Shown here one piece after another: positions 49,582-58,494 of a stretch of 64,000 nucleotides of DNA (the stretch's first letter is position 1; each line of letters starts with the position of its first letter). Origin of the DNA: JAICND01 sp040905905 (GTDB lineage Bacteria > Actinomycetota > Acidimicrobiia > Spongiisociales > ZC4RG35); the NCBI GenBank assembly GCA_040905905.1, contig JBBDQN010000011.1, positions 1 to 64,000 on the forward strand, in the 5' to 3' direction. Below the pieces are notes generated by a model. The model saw only the letters and a program-made list of their open reading frames with translations. It had not been told where the DNA came from and searched no databases. A program made the translations under genes and the position numbers.

Positions 49582-51384
49582 GTGATCCGGTTTGGGATCT
49601 CGGGACTACCGCCGGGCGGCGCCGATGAGGACGCCGCCTTTCTCGACACGTTGGTCGGCAGGGGCCACAACGCATACGAGTTGGCCTTCGTCAACGACTT
49701 TCCATGGAAAGAGAGGCGCTGTCGAAGTTTTGGTGAACTCGCCGCCGAACGCGGGATCTGGGTCTCGGTGCACGCGCCCTACTTCGCCGTTCTAACCGTG
49801 GAAGAAGAAGACAAGGCCCGTCAGTGTCTGGCCGCCCTGGAACACACCATGAAGCTGGGGAGAGCGTTAGGAAGCAGGATCATCTGCGCCCATTTCGGGG
49901 CCACCAAGGGTCGGCCGGCCGAGGACCTCATGGAGATGATTCACGAGCGCCTGGGTTGGATCGCCCCCAAGGTGGAAGGGATGGGGGTGGGGCTCGGTCT
50001 CGAGAACAGCGGAGCAGAGCGCAACTTCGGCACTCTAGGAGACATCGCCTCCTTGGCCTCCACCTTCAACTTCGTCCGTCCCGTGGTCGACTGGGCTCAC
50101 GTCCACGCGCAGACCGGTGGGGCCCTCACCTCTACCGCAGCCTTCGCCTCGGTTATCACTTTCATCAAACATAGTTTTCCTGGCTGGATGATCGAGCCCC
50201 TGCAGACCCAGTTCACCGACAACCTCTTCAGTGCCGCCGGCGAAATTCGACATCTGCCCTACGGCGAAGGAACTCTGCGCGTCTCTCCGTTGGTTGAGGC
50301 GGCCAGGGCAGAGGGTTTGTCGATGGTGGTGATCTCTGAAGCGCGAGACGAGTCGAGCCACGATGCCATTCAGGCGGAGCTCTTGGAGGTGTTGGCCAAG
50401 CCGGTCGACCAGGCGGTGGCCGGTCGGCCAGTGGGGTCGGGAAAGGTCGAGTTTCCGGAGGAGGTGCGAGCTCGGAAAGACGGGTCTTCCTTCTACCTCG
50501 ACGGACCGCGGCCACTCAAGCTTTCAAACCTCGACAAACCATTTTTCCCTGATGGCTTCACCAAGGGCGACCTGATTCAGTACTACGCCTCGGTGGGTCC
50601 GGTCCTCTTGCCCCACCTGCGGGATCGTCCCATTTCCATGTCGCGCTATCCGGACGGGATCGACGGTCCCTCCTTCTACGAGAAACGGGCCCCGGGACAT
50701 CAGCCGCCCTGGATGCAGACGGCTCCGGTCCCCTCGGACTCGATGGGGGGGATGATCGACTTCCTGGTTGCCCACGACCGGGAGTCATTGATGTGGTTCG
50801 CCAACATGGGTTGTATCGAGTTGCACCCGTTCCACTCGCGGGCAGGCAGTCTCGATCAACCCGATTATGCGATCTTCGACCTGGACCCGGCCGAAGGGTC
50901 AAGTTGGGAACAGGTGGTGGCGGGCGGTCAGCTTCTCCGGACTGCACTCGAGAGGCTGGATCTCAAGGGTTATCCCAAGTTGTCTGGCTCTAAGGGCTTG
51001 CACGTTTATGTGCCGATCGATCCCGTATACCCCTTCCTGCGAACTCGTCAGTTCGTGGAAGCCATCGGGAGGCTCATGGCGGCTGCCAACTCCGATGATC
51101 TGACCATGGATTGGGACATTCCCAAACGAAAAGGGAAAGTTTTCGTCGACCACAACCGCAATGCGTACGGGCAGACCATCGCTTCGGTGTATTCGATTCG
51201 CCCCCTCCCCGGCGCCCCGGTGTCGGCGCCCATCACCTGGGACGAGCTGGCAACCCTGAAGAATGGTGACGTCAACATCACCAACTTGTGGGACCGGCTC
51301 CAACGGTTCGGTGACCTGTGGGGCCCGGTCACGGCGGGAGGCCAGCGCCTGGAGATGGCCGAGAAAGCTCTGGGGATCACCTAG
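49582..51384 (+). CDS. Fusion of AP-endonuclease-like TIM barrel and LigD-type polymerase
   Basis: A fusion protein of 600 residues. Residues 1-~270 form a xylose-isomerase/endonuclease IV-like barrel (VSVHAPYFAVLT, IICAHFGATKG, LGLENSGAERN, VDWAHVHAQ) with the His, Glu and Asp ligands such enzymes use. Residues ~310-600 form a LigD-type primase-polymerase: LKLSNLDKPFFPDG, the metal pair in AIFDLDPAEG, and LSGSKGLHVYVPI. The ligase and 3'-phosphoesterase domains of LigD are absent and no ku gene is nearby. It may link abasic-site processing to gap filling. GTG start. Confidence 0.85.
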   Translation: MIRFGISGLPPGGADEDAAFLDTLVGRGHNAYELAFVNDFPWKERRCRSFGELAAERGIWVSVHAPYFAVLTVEEEDKARQCLAALEHTMKLGRALGSRIICAHFGATKGRPAEDLMEMIHERLGWIAPKVEGMGVGLGLENSGAERNFGTLGDIASLASTFNFVRPVVDWAHVHAQTGGALTSTAAFASVITFIKHSFPGWMIEPLQTQFTDNLFSAAGEIRHLPYGEGTLRVSPLVEAARAEGLSMVVISEARDESSHDAIQAELLEVLAKPVDQAVAGRPVGSGKVEFPEEVRARKDGSSFYLDGPRPLKLSNLDKPFFPDGFTKGDLIQYYASVGPVLLPHLRDRPISMSRYPDGIDGPSFYEKRAPGHQPPWMQTAPVPSDSMGGMIDFLVAHDRESLMWFANMGCIELHPFHSRAGSLDQPDYAIFDLDPAEGSSWEQVVAGGQLLRTALERLDLKGYPKLSGSKGLHVYVPIDPVYPFLRTRQFVEAIGRLMAAANSDDLTMDWDIPKRKGKVFVDHNRNAYGQTIASVYSIRPLPGAPVSAPITWDELATLKNGDVNITNLWDRLQRFGDLWGPVTAGGQRLEMAEKALGIT

Positions 51385-51416
51385 CGCGGAGCCTCACGGT
51401 TCGGCCAGAATGTGGG

Positions 51417-52538
51417 ATGGACCTATACGCAAGGGTCAACATCCTCGAGGGCCGTTCGGTCAGATTGACCCACGGCGACTTGCGGGAGATCGTCCATCTT
51501 GACGCCGACCCGGTCGGGCGATGTTTGTCCTGGGAGCGGCTTGGGATCGACTATCTCCATGTGGTCGATCTCGACGCGGCCATCCGTCGCGACTATCGCA
51601 ACCGCCCGCTGATCGACGAGATCCTTCGCACAGTCAAGACCCCGGTCCAGGTAGCCGGAGGAATACGGTCCGAACAGGAGATTCATCGGCTGGTGGACGC
51701 CGGCGCCTGGCGGTTGGTAATGGGTACCGCCGCCATAGAAAACCAGAACATGGTTTGGGAGGCATGCCGGGACTTTCCGGACAAGATTGCCGTTGCCGTC
51801 GACGTACTCCCGGACGGCGAAGTGGTGACTGGTGGATGGACCGGTCATTCAGGTCGCTACCTCGAGGAGGTCTTGGTCGAGATGTCGGCGGCAGGGGCGG
51901 CGGCCTTTCTGGTGGGCGAGGCGGGCCGCGATGCATTGACCGAGCCGCCCGGCTTTGCAGTTCTTGCCGATGCCCTGTCATCGGTGGAAGAGCCAGTCAT
52001 CGCCTCCGGTGGCGTACGCGATCTGGGAGATCTCACCACCCTGGTCCGCCTCCGGGTCGGGACCAGACAGCTTGCGGGCGTGGTGGTTGGACGGGAGGTC
52101 ACGGCCGGCCGGTTCACCATCGCCGAGGCACGCAAGGTGAGCACTGGTGAAGCTCCAACCCGTCCCCCCGGTCGAGTCGAGGGGCTCCGGGGCCTGCTGC
52201 GGATCTGCGACTTCGAACGTTCGGTCGACTTCTACGAACAGATCCTGGGATTTCGTCGTTTGACGGGGTGGGAGAGGGAGAGCGGATCGGGAGCGGTGTT
52301 GGAAGCGGCCGGTGGTGAGACTTTGGAGTTGCTCGGTCCCCCCAGCGGGGCAACGTGGCCCCGACCGACCGGGGTCGAACTCGGCTTCTTTGTGGAGGAC
52401 ATCCAGGCCTGGCACGACCATCTGACCGCTGCGGGGGTCCCGATCACCCGTGACTTGAAAGTGGAAGCCTGGGGCGACACTGTTTTCGGTGTGGATGACC
52501 CCGATGGGGTCAGGATCTGGTTCGGCCAGTCTCGCTAA
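51417..52538 (+). CDS. HisA-like barrel fused to a glyoxalase/VOC domain
   Basis: A fusion protein of 373 residues. Residues 1-~240 follow HisA/PriA (VRLTHGD, YLHVVDLDAA, VQVAGGIRS, MGTAAIENQN, VIASGGVRDLGDL). The first catalytic Asp is Asn (RVNILEG) and the TD-x-x-x-DGT loop reads VGEAGRDALTEP, so normal HisA activity is doubtful. Residues ~255-373 form a VOC domain (GLLRICDFERSVDFYEQILG, GVELGFFVEDIQAW, FGVDDPDGVRIWF). No his genes are nearby. The function is unknown, perhaps a modified phosphosugar isomerase. Confidence 0.8.
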   Translation: MDLYARVNILEGRSVRLTHGDLREIVHLDADPVGRCLSWERLGIDYLHVVDLDAAIRRDYRNRPLIDEILRTVKTPVQVAGGIRSEQEIHRLVDAGAWRLVMGTAAIENQNMVWEACRDFPDKIAVAVDVLPDGEVVTGGWTGHSGRYLEEVLVEMSAAGAAAFLVGEAGRDALTEPPGFAVLADALSSVEEPVIASGGVRDLGDLTTLVRLRVGTRQLAGVVVGREVTAGRFTIAEARKVSTGEAPTRPPGRVEGLRGLLRICDFERSVDFYEQILGFRRLTGWERESGSGAVLEAAGGETLELLGPPSGATWPRPTGVELGFFVEDIQAWHDHLTAAGVPITRDLKVEAWGDTVFGVDDPDGVRIWFGQSR

Positions 52539-52554
52539 GAGTGGTGGGTGCGTC

Positions 52555-53322
52555 TCAGGATTCACGTCTTTCGATCTGCCGGGCAATGAAATCGTTCCAG
52601 GTCTCACCTTCTCCCCGATTGGGGGTGAGATTGGCGCCGGCGCGGAGGGCAGCACCCACGATCCCGGGTCGGTTGTAGGCAATGAGGCGCCGAGGTGAGC
52701 CGACTGCAGCCAGCACAGACCTTGCCAAGTCGGCTGCCTCATAGGCGAAAGCGCCACCCAAGTCTTCCAGTCGGCCTTGCCGCCCCGCTTCAACCGCGTC
52801 CACCAGTTTCCTTGCCATCTCCATCGGGTCCAGCACCTGATATCGGGTCGACGCTGGGACCAGCAGCAATGGGTTTCGGCTTGGTCGGGAGTACCAGCCC
52901 CAGATGAGCTGATGGAATTGGGTCGCCCGGAGGATCGACCAGGGCCGCTTGAGGCTGGTGAGGACCTGTTCGGAGGCGGTCTTCGCCTTGTAATACGGAG
53001 TCGGGATCAGATCACACCCGACGATGCTGGGGAGAAGCAGATGAGCGTCGGCGGGTGCTGCCTCGTCGAGGAGCCGAAGACCCCCGACATCGATTTCTTT
53101 CGTGCGGCGGGGATCGGTGGCAGAGTGGATGATCGCCATGACACCTTCGACGGCCCCGGCCAGTCCGGACCCGGTCGCCAGATCGACCGTGACATAACGA
53201 ATGCTCGCCACCGAATCGGCTGCGCCCCTGCTCGACGCAACAACCTTGTGGCCGCGCTTCGCCAACTCACCAACCAGGCGGCGACCCAGGGTGCCGGTCG
53301 CTCCAGTGACTAGAACCCTCAG
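52555..53322 (-). CDS. NmrA-like NAD(P)-binding protein
   Basis: An atypical SDR of about 255 residues. The nucleotide loop TGATGTLGRRLVGELAKRG is at the very N-terminus, then VTVDLATG, LLPSIVGCD, YYKAKTASEQVL with a Tyr-x3-Lys pair, and a C-terminal region specific to NmrA/YwnB-like proteins. The loop requires translation from upstream of ATG 53265; CTG 53322, overlapping the dehydrogenase stop as CTGA, is the only candidate seen. A role in redox sensing or quinone reduction is possible. Confidence 0.75.
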   Translation of the reverse strand: MRVLVTGATGTLGRRLVGELAKRGHKVVASSRGAADSVASIRYVTVDLATGSGLAGAVEGVMAIIHSATDPRRTKEIDVGGLRLLDEAAPADAHLLLPSIVGCDLIPTPYYKAKTASEQVLTSLKRPWSILRATQFHQLIWGWYSRPSRNPLLLVPASTRYQVLDPMEMARKLVDAVEAGRQGRLEDLGGAFAYEAADLARSVLAAVGSPRRLIAYNRPGIVGAALRAGANLTPNRGEGETWNDFIARQIERRES

Positions 53323-54881
53323 GTCCGCACCACCGTCCGGCTCTGCTCACGCATGTACTGGCGGAGATACCAGGGTCCTCCTCCACCGGTCCCGGAGGTA
53401 CCCGATCCTTTCCATCCCCCAAAACTCTGGACATCGGGCCAGGCGCCAGTGGTTGCCCCCGCCCTCCGATTGACATAGGTCACTCCGGCTTCGATGGACT
53501 GAAAGAATTGATCGACTTCGGCCTTGTCTCTTGCGAAGAGACCCGCCGTCAGACCGAACTCAGTGTCGTTGGCTTTTTGCAGCCCTTCCTCAAGAGATTC
53601 CACCGGCATCACCGAGACAAAGGGAAGGAAGAGCTCCTTCGTCCATATCCAGGAGTCCTCCGGAGCCGTCACCACTGTGGGTTCGACAAAGTTGCCGCGG
53701 GCCAGATCTCCTTCCTTGACGAGTTCGCCGCCAGCCAGCACCTCGCCGCCGCCGTCTTTCACCGCAGTCACCGCTTGCTGGAAACGTTTCACGGCATCGG
53801 AGTCGATGACCGGGCCCATGTAGACATCCGGGTCCAGGGGGTTGCCGACCTTGATCCCCTCGGCTCGTTCGACCAAACGGTGGACGAAGTCGTCGTATAC
53901 CTCCTGGGCGACATAAACCCGCGAATTGGCCGAGCACTTCTGACCGCTGTAGCCGAACGCGGCCCGCATGACTCCCTCGGCGGCGACATCGAGATCGGCG
54001 GTTGCGGTCACAATGACCGGGTTCTTTCCCCCCATCTCGCACACGGTTGGTTTCGGGAAGTTGGTGGCGAATCCTTTGTAGATGCCCATGCCCACGTCAT
54101 AGGAACCGGTGAAGGTGATCCCGGCGACATCGGGATGGTCGGCCAGGGCTGCTCCCACCACCGAACCAGTGCCGGTAATGACGTGGAACGCAGCGGTCGG
54201 AACGCCGGCTTCCCACAGCACCCGGCCGAGCTCGAGCCCGGTGAGGGCACCGGCATTGGACGGTTTCAGTACGACGGTGTTGCCAGTAAGGAGAGCGGCG
54301 ATGGAGGGCCCCCCGGCGAGCGCCATTGGAAAGTTGAAAGGGGAGATCACTGCCCAGACCCCATACGGGCGGAGTACGGACTGATTTTCCTCTTCGGGGG
54401 AAAGCTGGCCCAACTGCGTGACAAACCCGTTATGGAGTTCCATCTGGGAGCTGTAATAGCGAAAGAATTCGACGGTCTCGGCGACGTCGCCGAGCGCCTC
54501 GAGTCGGTTCTTGCCGACCTCGATTGCAACCAGAGCCGCCAGATCGAACTGCCTGCTCTCCATCACATCGGCCGCCCGCAGCATCAGGGCCATCCTTTGT
54601 TGCCAGGGGGTGGCCGCCCAGATCGGCTGAAACTCCCGGGCGGCAGCTACGGCGTCGTCGACGTCCTGTTTGGTGCCCTGGGCAAAACGTCCAACCAGGA
54701 TCTCGGAGTCGATGGGCGAACGCTCTTCGTAGACACCTTTGCCCTGACGTTCCTCACCTTTGACTACAAACTTCTGATCCTTGCCGAGGGACTCTCGGAC
54801 CCTGGCCACCGCCGCTTCGTACTCGCGATTCAGGTCCTGGTTGTCTGCGGACATGGTGGCGTAGGTGATTTTTTGAGTCAT
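53319..54881 (-). CDS. 1-pyrroline-5-carboxylate dehydrogenase-type aldehyde dehydrogenase
   Basis: An aldehyde dehydrogenase of about 520 residues, closest in pattern to RocA/PruA enzymes that oxidise glutamate semialdehyde. It has VISPFNFPMAL, FTGSYDVGMG, the general-base Glu in VCEMGGKNP, the nucleophile Cys in GYSGQKCSANSR, and the ending GGWKGSGTSGTGGGGPWYL typical of P5C dehydrogenases. ATG 54881 follows GGAGG. No proline dehydrogenase gene is in the window. It is translationally coupled to the NmrA-like gene. Confidence 0.85.
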   Translation of the reverse strand: MTQKITYATMSADNQDLNREYEAAVARVRESLGKDQKFVVKGEERQGKGVYEERSPIDSEILVGRFAQGTKQDVDDAVAAAREFQPIWAATPWQQRMALMLRAADVMESRQFDLAALVAIEVGKNRLEALGDVAETVEFFRYYSSQMELHNGFVTQLGQLSPEEENQSVLRPYGVWAVISPFNFPMALAGGPSIAALLTGNTVVLKPSNAGALTGLELGRVLWEAGVPTAAFHVITGTGSVVGAALADHPDVAGITFTGSYDVGMGIYKGFATNFPKPTVCEMGGKNPVIVTATADLDVAAEGVMRAAFGYSGQKCSANSRVYVAQEVYDDFVHRLVERAEGIKVGNPLDPDVYMGPVIDSDAVKRFQQAVTAVKDGGGEVLAGGELVKEGDLARGNFVEPTVVTAPEDSWIWTKELFLPFVSVMPVESLEEGLQKANDTEFGLTAGLFARDKAEVDQFFQSIEAGVTYVNRRAGATTGAWPDVQSFGGWKGSGTSGTGGGGPWYLRQYMREQSRTVVRT

Positions 54882-54920
54882 GCCAGTTCCTCCGCTTCTG
54901 ACGATACCCGCGGTTGGGCA

Positions 54921-54984
54921 AGTGGTGGGTGGTGAGTATTGAGTCGTGGGTCGACCCACCACCCACCACCCATTACTCATTACT
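54921..54984. repeat. Imperfect inverted repeat of heptad units
   Basis: Two 32-base arms meet at the perfect palindrome GTGGGTCGACCCAC (54946-54959); about 22 of 32 arm positions pair. Each arm is built of seven-base units (TGGTGGG-like and TGAGTAT/TAATGAG-like). It fills most of the gap between the divergent P5C dehydrogenase and oxidoreductase genes. It may be a mobile or regulatory repeat; the rest of the genome is needed to tell. Confidence 0.65.
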
Positions 54985-54992
54985 CTTCAGAA

Positions 54993-57206
54993 ATGGATCG
55001 CACCGTTTTTCGCACCTGCCCACTGTGTGAAGCCACCTGCGGGTTGGAGATCGAGATCGTCGAAGATCGGGTCAAGCGGATCCGGGGCGACCGCGAACAT
55101 GTCATGTCGGCCGGTTTTATCTGTCCCAAGGGCTCGGCCCTGAAACAACTCCATGAAGATCCGGATCGGCTCCGAACCCCCCTGATCAGAGAGAACGGTG
55201 TCCACCGCCAGGCATCGTGGGACGAGGCTTTCTCCCTCATCGCGCGTCGTTTCCGGGAGATCACCGAACAACACGGGCGTTCGGCTCTGGCGATCTATGT
55301 CGGCAACCCCAACGTTCATCAACTCGACAACACGCTCGGGATCCGGCCACTCATCAAGTCTCTCGGAACCAGGAACATCTTTAGCGCTTCCACCGTGGAC
55401 CAGATGCCTAAACATGTCTCCTCGGGATTCATGTTCGGCCACCCGCTCAACATCCCGGTCCCCGATCTCGACCGCACCGACTATCTGTTGATGTTGGGTG
55501 CCAACCCCTATGAATCCAACGGCAGCCTCTGCACGGCGCCCGACTTTCCAGGTCGAATGGAAGGCATCAGAGCCAGGGGCGGCAAGGTGGTCGTCGTCGA
55601 CCCCCGCCGCACCAAAACTGCCGCCAACGCCGACCGTTGGATTCCGATCCGCCCGGGTAGCGATGCCGCCTTTCTCCTCGCCCTGGTCAACGTGCTCTTC
55701 GCCGAGGACAAGGTCGACCTGGGAGCGGCAGCTCCGCACATGGCAGGCGTAGAAGAGGTTCGGGCGCTGGTCGCACCGTTCACTCCCGAAGCCGTCGCCC
55801 GGTTCACAGGCATCGAGCCCGCCCTTACGCGGGAGGTCGCCACCGAGCTGGCGGCAGCCCCGACGGCCGCCGTCTATGGCCGGATAGGAACCCACACTGT
55901 CACCTTTGGCACTCTCTCGTCCTGGGCTGTTGACCTCCTCAACGCCGTGAGTGGCAACCTCGACCGGGCCGGCGGCGCCATGTTTCCATATGCGGCGCAC
56001 CTTTCCGCCCATCGCAAAGGTCGGCTCTTCGCCACCGGACGCTGGCAAAGCCGGGTGCGGGGACTGCCCGAGGTCCTTGGCGAGCTGCCGGTGTCGACCC
56101 TGGCCGACGAAATCGAAACGCCAGGCGAGGGCCAGATCCGCCTGCTCTTCACCGTGGCGGGCAACCCGGTGTTGACCACTCCCGATGCCGGAAGGCTCGA
56201 CGCCGCCCTCGGTGGACTCGATTTCATGGTGTCGGTCGATCCCTACCTGAACGAGACCAGCCGGAGGGCCGATGTGGTGCTGCCGCCGCCTTCGGCCTTG
56301 GAAAGGTCGCACTACGACTTGTCCTTCACCGGGCTGTCGGTCCGGGACTACGCCGACTACTCACCTGCGGTCTTCGAGGCCACCGGTCTTGACGAGTTCG
56401 CCATCCTCGTCAAGCTGACAGGCATCGCTCTCGGCATGGGAGCTGAGGCTGATTCCGACCAATTGGCCGGGGCATCCCTGATGGCCTCGGTGCAAGAAGC
56501 CGTGTCCAGTAGTGACTCGGTGATAGCGGGGCGCGATCCCGCCGAGATCCTGGCGATGCTGGGTGAGCGTCCCTGGCCCGAGCGTTTCCTCGATCTGATG
56601 CTGCGTTTGGGCCACCGCGGCGACGGGTTTGGTGCCGACCCCGAGGGCCTCACCCTGGCGCGGCTGGAAGAGTCGCCTCACGGCATCGACTTCGGGCCAC
56701 TCCAGCCCAGGCTGGACCAGGTCCTTGTCACCTCCTCCGGGAAGGTTGACCTGGCACCGGAAACGATCACAGCGGACCTGCCGCGTCTGGCCGCGGCGAT
56801 GGCCATCGAACCGGAGCAAGATCTGGTCCTGATCGGGCGCCGGCAGCTGCGATCGGCCAACTCTTGGCTGCACAACGTTGAGGTACTCGTCAAAGGCAAG
56901 GAGCGTTGCACGCTCCAGATCAATCCTGGCGATGCCGCCCGCATCGGCCTCGAAGACGGCGCCACCGCCACCATTGCTTCCGCCATCGGCAAGCTGGACG
57001 TCGCGGTCGAGATCACCGCCGATATCAGCCGGGGCGTTGTGTCGATCCCTTACGGCTGGGGTCATAAGTTGGACGGCGCCAAACTCTCGGTGGCTGAAGT
57101 CCGCCCTGGAGTCAACTCCAACATCCTCACCGACTCGTCCCAGGTTGACCCACTGTCTGGCAACGCGGTTCTCAACGGCATCCCGGTCACAGTCTCCGTT
57201 GGTTGA
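54993..57206 (+). CDS. Molybdopterin-dependent oxidoreductase, formate dehydrogenase-like
   Basis: A molybdenum/tungsten bis-MGD enzyme of 737 residues. The N-terminal 4Fe-4S site is CPLCEATC plus the fourth Cys in FICPKG. Further marks are LGANPYESNG, VVVDPRRTKTA and DVVLPPPSALERSHYD; the C-terminal cofactor domain ends with LQINPGDAARIGLEDG and VNSNILTDSSQVDPLSG. No Cys or selenocysteine is seen where formate dehydrogenases carry the Mo ligand (segment STVDQMPKHVSSGF), so the substrate is uncertain. No partner subunits follow, suggesting a soluble stand-alone enzyme. Confidence 0.85.
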   Translation: MDRTVFRTCPLCEATCGLEIEIVEDRVKRIRGDREHVMSAGFICPKGSALKQLHEDPDRLRTPLIRENGVHRQASWDEAFSLIARRFREITEQHGRSALAIYVGNPNVHQLDNTLGIRPLIKSLGTRNIFSASTVDQMPKHVSSGFMFGHPLNIPVPDLDRTDYLLMLGANPYESNGSLCTAPDFPGRMEGIRARGGKVVVVDPRRTKTAANADRWIPIRPGSDAAFLLALVNVLFAEDKVDLGAAAPHMAGVEEVRALVAPFTPEAVARFTGIEPALTREVATELAAAPTAAVYGRIGTHTVTFGTLSSWAVDLLNAVSGNLDRAGGAMFPYAAHLSAHRKGRLFATGRWQSRVRGLPEVLGELPVSTLADEIETPGEGQIRLLFTVAGNPVLTTPDAGRLDAALGGLDFMVSVDPYLNETSRRADVVLPPPSALERSHYDLSFTGLSVRDYADYSPAVFEATGLDEFAILVKLTGIALGMGAEADSDQLAGASLMASVQEAVSSSDSVIAGRDPAEILAMLGERPWPERFLDLMLRLGHRGDGFGADPEGLTLARLEESPHGIDFGPLQPRLDQVLVTSSGKVDLAPETITADLPRLAAAMAIEPEQDLVLIGRRQLRSANSWLHNVEVLVKGKERCTLQINPGDAARIGLEDGATATIASAIGKLDVAVEITADISRGVVSIPYGWGHKLDGAKLSVAEVRPGVNSNILTDSSQVDPLSGNAVLNGIPVTVSVG

Positions 57207-58494
57207 GCCCGACCTTCCCGGCTTTGAGACCCTGGCGGTGCACGCCGGTGTCAAACCTGACCCGGCCACCGGGGCCGCCACGGTTCCGGTCTATTACTCG
57301 GCCGGGTTTGTTTTCGAGGACACCGACCAGGCCGCCGCTCTGTTCAACCTGGAACGACCGGGCCACATCTACTCGCGAATATCCAATCCGACGGTCGCCG
57401 CTTTCGAGGAGCGGATAGCAGCTCTGGAGGGGGGAGTAGGGGCGGTGGCGACCGCCAGCGGGCAGGCAGCGCTGGTTCTGGCAATCACGACCCTGATGGG
57501 TAGTGGCAGTCACATCGTGTCGTCCTCGGCCCTTTATGGAGGCACTGCCAATCTCTTCCGTCACACCCTGCCTCGTTTCGGCATCAGCGTCACTTTTGTC
57601 CCCCCAGACCAGCCGGATGGGTACAAGTCAGCCATCACCGATGAGACCCGGCTTGTGTTCGCCGAAATCATCGGCAATCCGGTGATGGACGTTCTCGACG
57701 TTGAAGCCGTGTCCACGGTTGCCCACGACCATGGTCTTCCACTTCTGGTCGATAGCACCCTGGCCAGCCCGTACCTGTGTCGCCCCTTTGAATTCGGTGC
57801 CGACCTCGTGATTCACTCGGCTACCAAGTTTCTGTCCGGCCACGGGACCGTGATCGGAGGAGTGCTGGTCGACTCGGGTCAATTCGATTGGGCGGCCTCC
57901 GGACGTTTTTCCACTTTGACCGATCCCTACCTTCCTTACAGCGGAGTGGTGTTCACCGACGAGTTCGGACCAGCGGCCTTTATCGCCCGGGCCCGGGCCG
58001 AGGGGCTCCGCGACTTCGGCGCCTGCATGAGTCCGGAGACCGCGTTCTTCCTCATCATGGGCGTCGAGTCGCTGGCTGCGCGAATGGACCGCCACGTCGC
58101 CAACACCCGCCGTGTCGTCGAGTTTCTGGCCAGTGCGCCCGAAGTGGCCTGGGTGAGATACCCGGGGCTGGAGGATCATCCTCACTATGAACTCGCCAAC
58201 CGGCTGTTTCCCCGCGGAGCCGGATCGGTCCTCGCCTTTGCAGTGAAGGGTGGACGTCAAGCCGGGGAACGACTCATCGAGTCGGTCCAATTGATCTCAC
58301 ACCTCGCGAACCTCGGCGACGCCCGCAGTTTGATCATCCACCCGGCCTCGACCACCCATCGCCAGCTCGACGCGGCGGGGCTGGCAGCGGCCGGAATCGA
58401 CGAGGGGCTGGTCCGTCTGTCGGTTGGTTTGGAGGATCCGGTCGACATCATCGCCGACCTGGCGCGGGCACTGCGAAACAGTCAGAGGGTATGA
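57199..58494 (+). CDS. metY: O-acetylhomoserine sulfhydrylase-like PLP enzyme
   Basis: A Cys/Met-metabolism PLP enzyme of 431 residues. It has YSRISNPTVAAFEERIAALE, ASGQAALVL, the PLP-ring contact region SALYGGT, and the Schiff-base Lys in IHSATKFLSGHGT. ASTTHRQLDAAGLAAAGI matches O-acetylhomoserine (thiol)-lyases that make homocysteine or methionine. Close relatives act as gamma-lyases, so the assignment is at subfamily level. TTG 57199 overlaps the oxidoreductase stop and the end overlaps the hydrolase start; homoserine acetyltransferase (metX) is not next to it. Confidence 0.85.
   Translation: MVEPDLPGFETLAVHAGVKPDPATGAATVPVYYSAGFVFEDTDQAAALFNLERPGHIYSRISNPTVAAFEERIAALEGGVGAVATASGQAALVLAITTLMGSGSHIVSSSALYGGTANLFRHTLPRFGISVTFVPPDQPDGYKSAITDETRLVFAEIIGNPVMDVLDVEAVSTVAHDHGLPLLVDSTLASPYLCRPFEFGADLVIHSATKFLSGHGTVIGGVLVDSGQFDWAASGRFSTLTDPYLPYSGVVFTDEFGPAAFIARARAEGLRDFGACMSPETAFFLIMGVESLAARMDRHVANTRRVVEFLASAPEVAWVRYPGLEDHPHYELANRLFPRGAGSVLAFAVKGGRQAGERLIESVQLISHLANLGDARSLIIHPASTTHRQLDAAGLAAAGIDEGLVRLSVGLEDPVDIIADLARALRNSQRV

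Noticed and set aside
51417..52538. Annotation as histidine-biosynthesis hisA
   Set aside because: Both catalytic regions are altered (Asn for Asp; GEAGRDA for TD...DGT), a VOC domain is fused, and no his genes are nearby.
55000..57280. Long minus-strand open frames opposite the molybdopterin oxidoreductase
   Set aside because: Open antisense frames are expected in GC-rich coding DNA; the plus frame carries complete Fe-S and cofactor motifs and the minus frames none.
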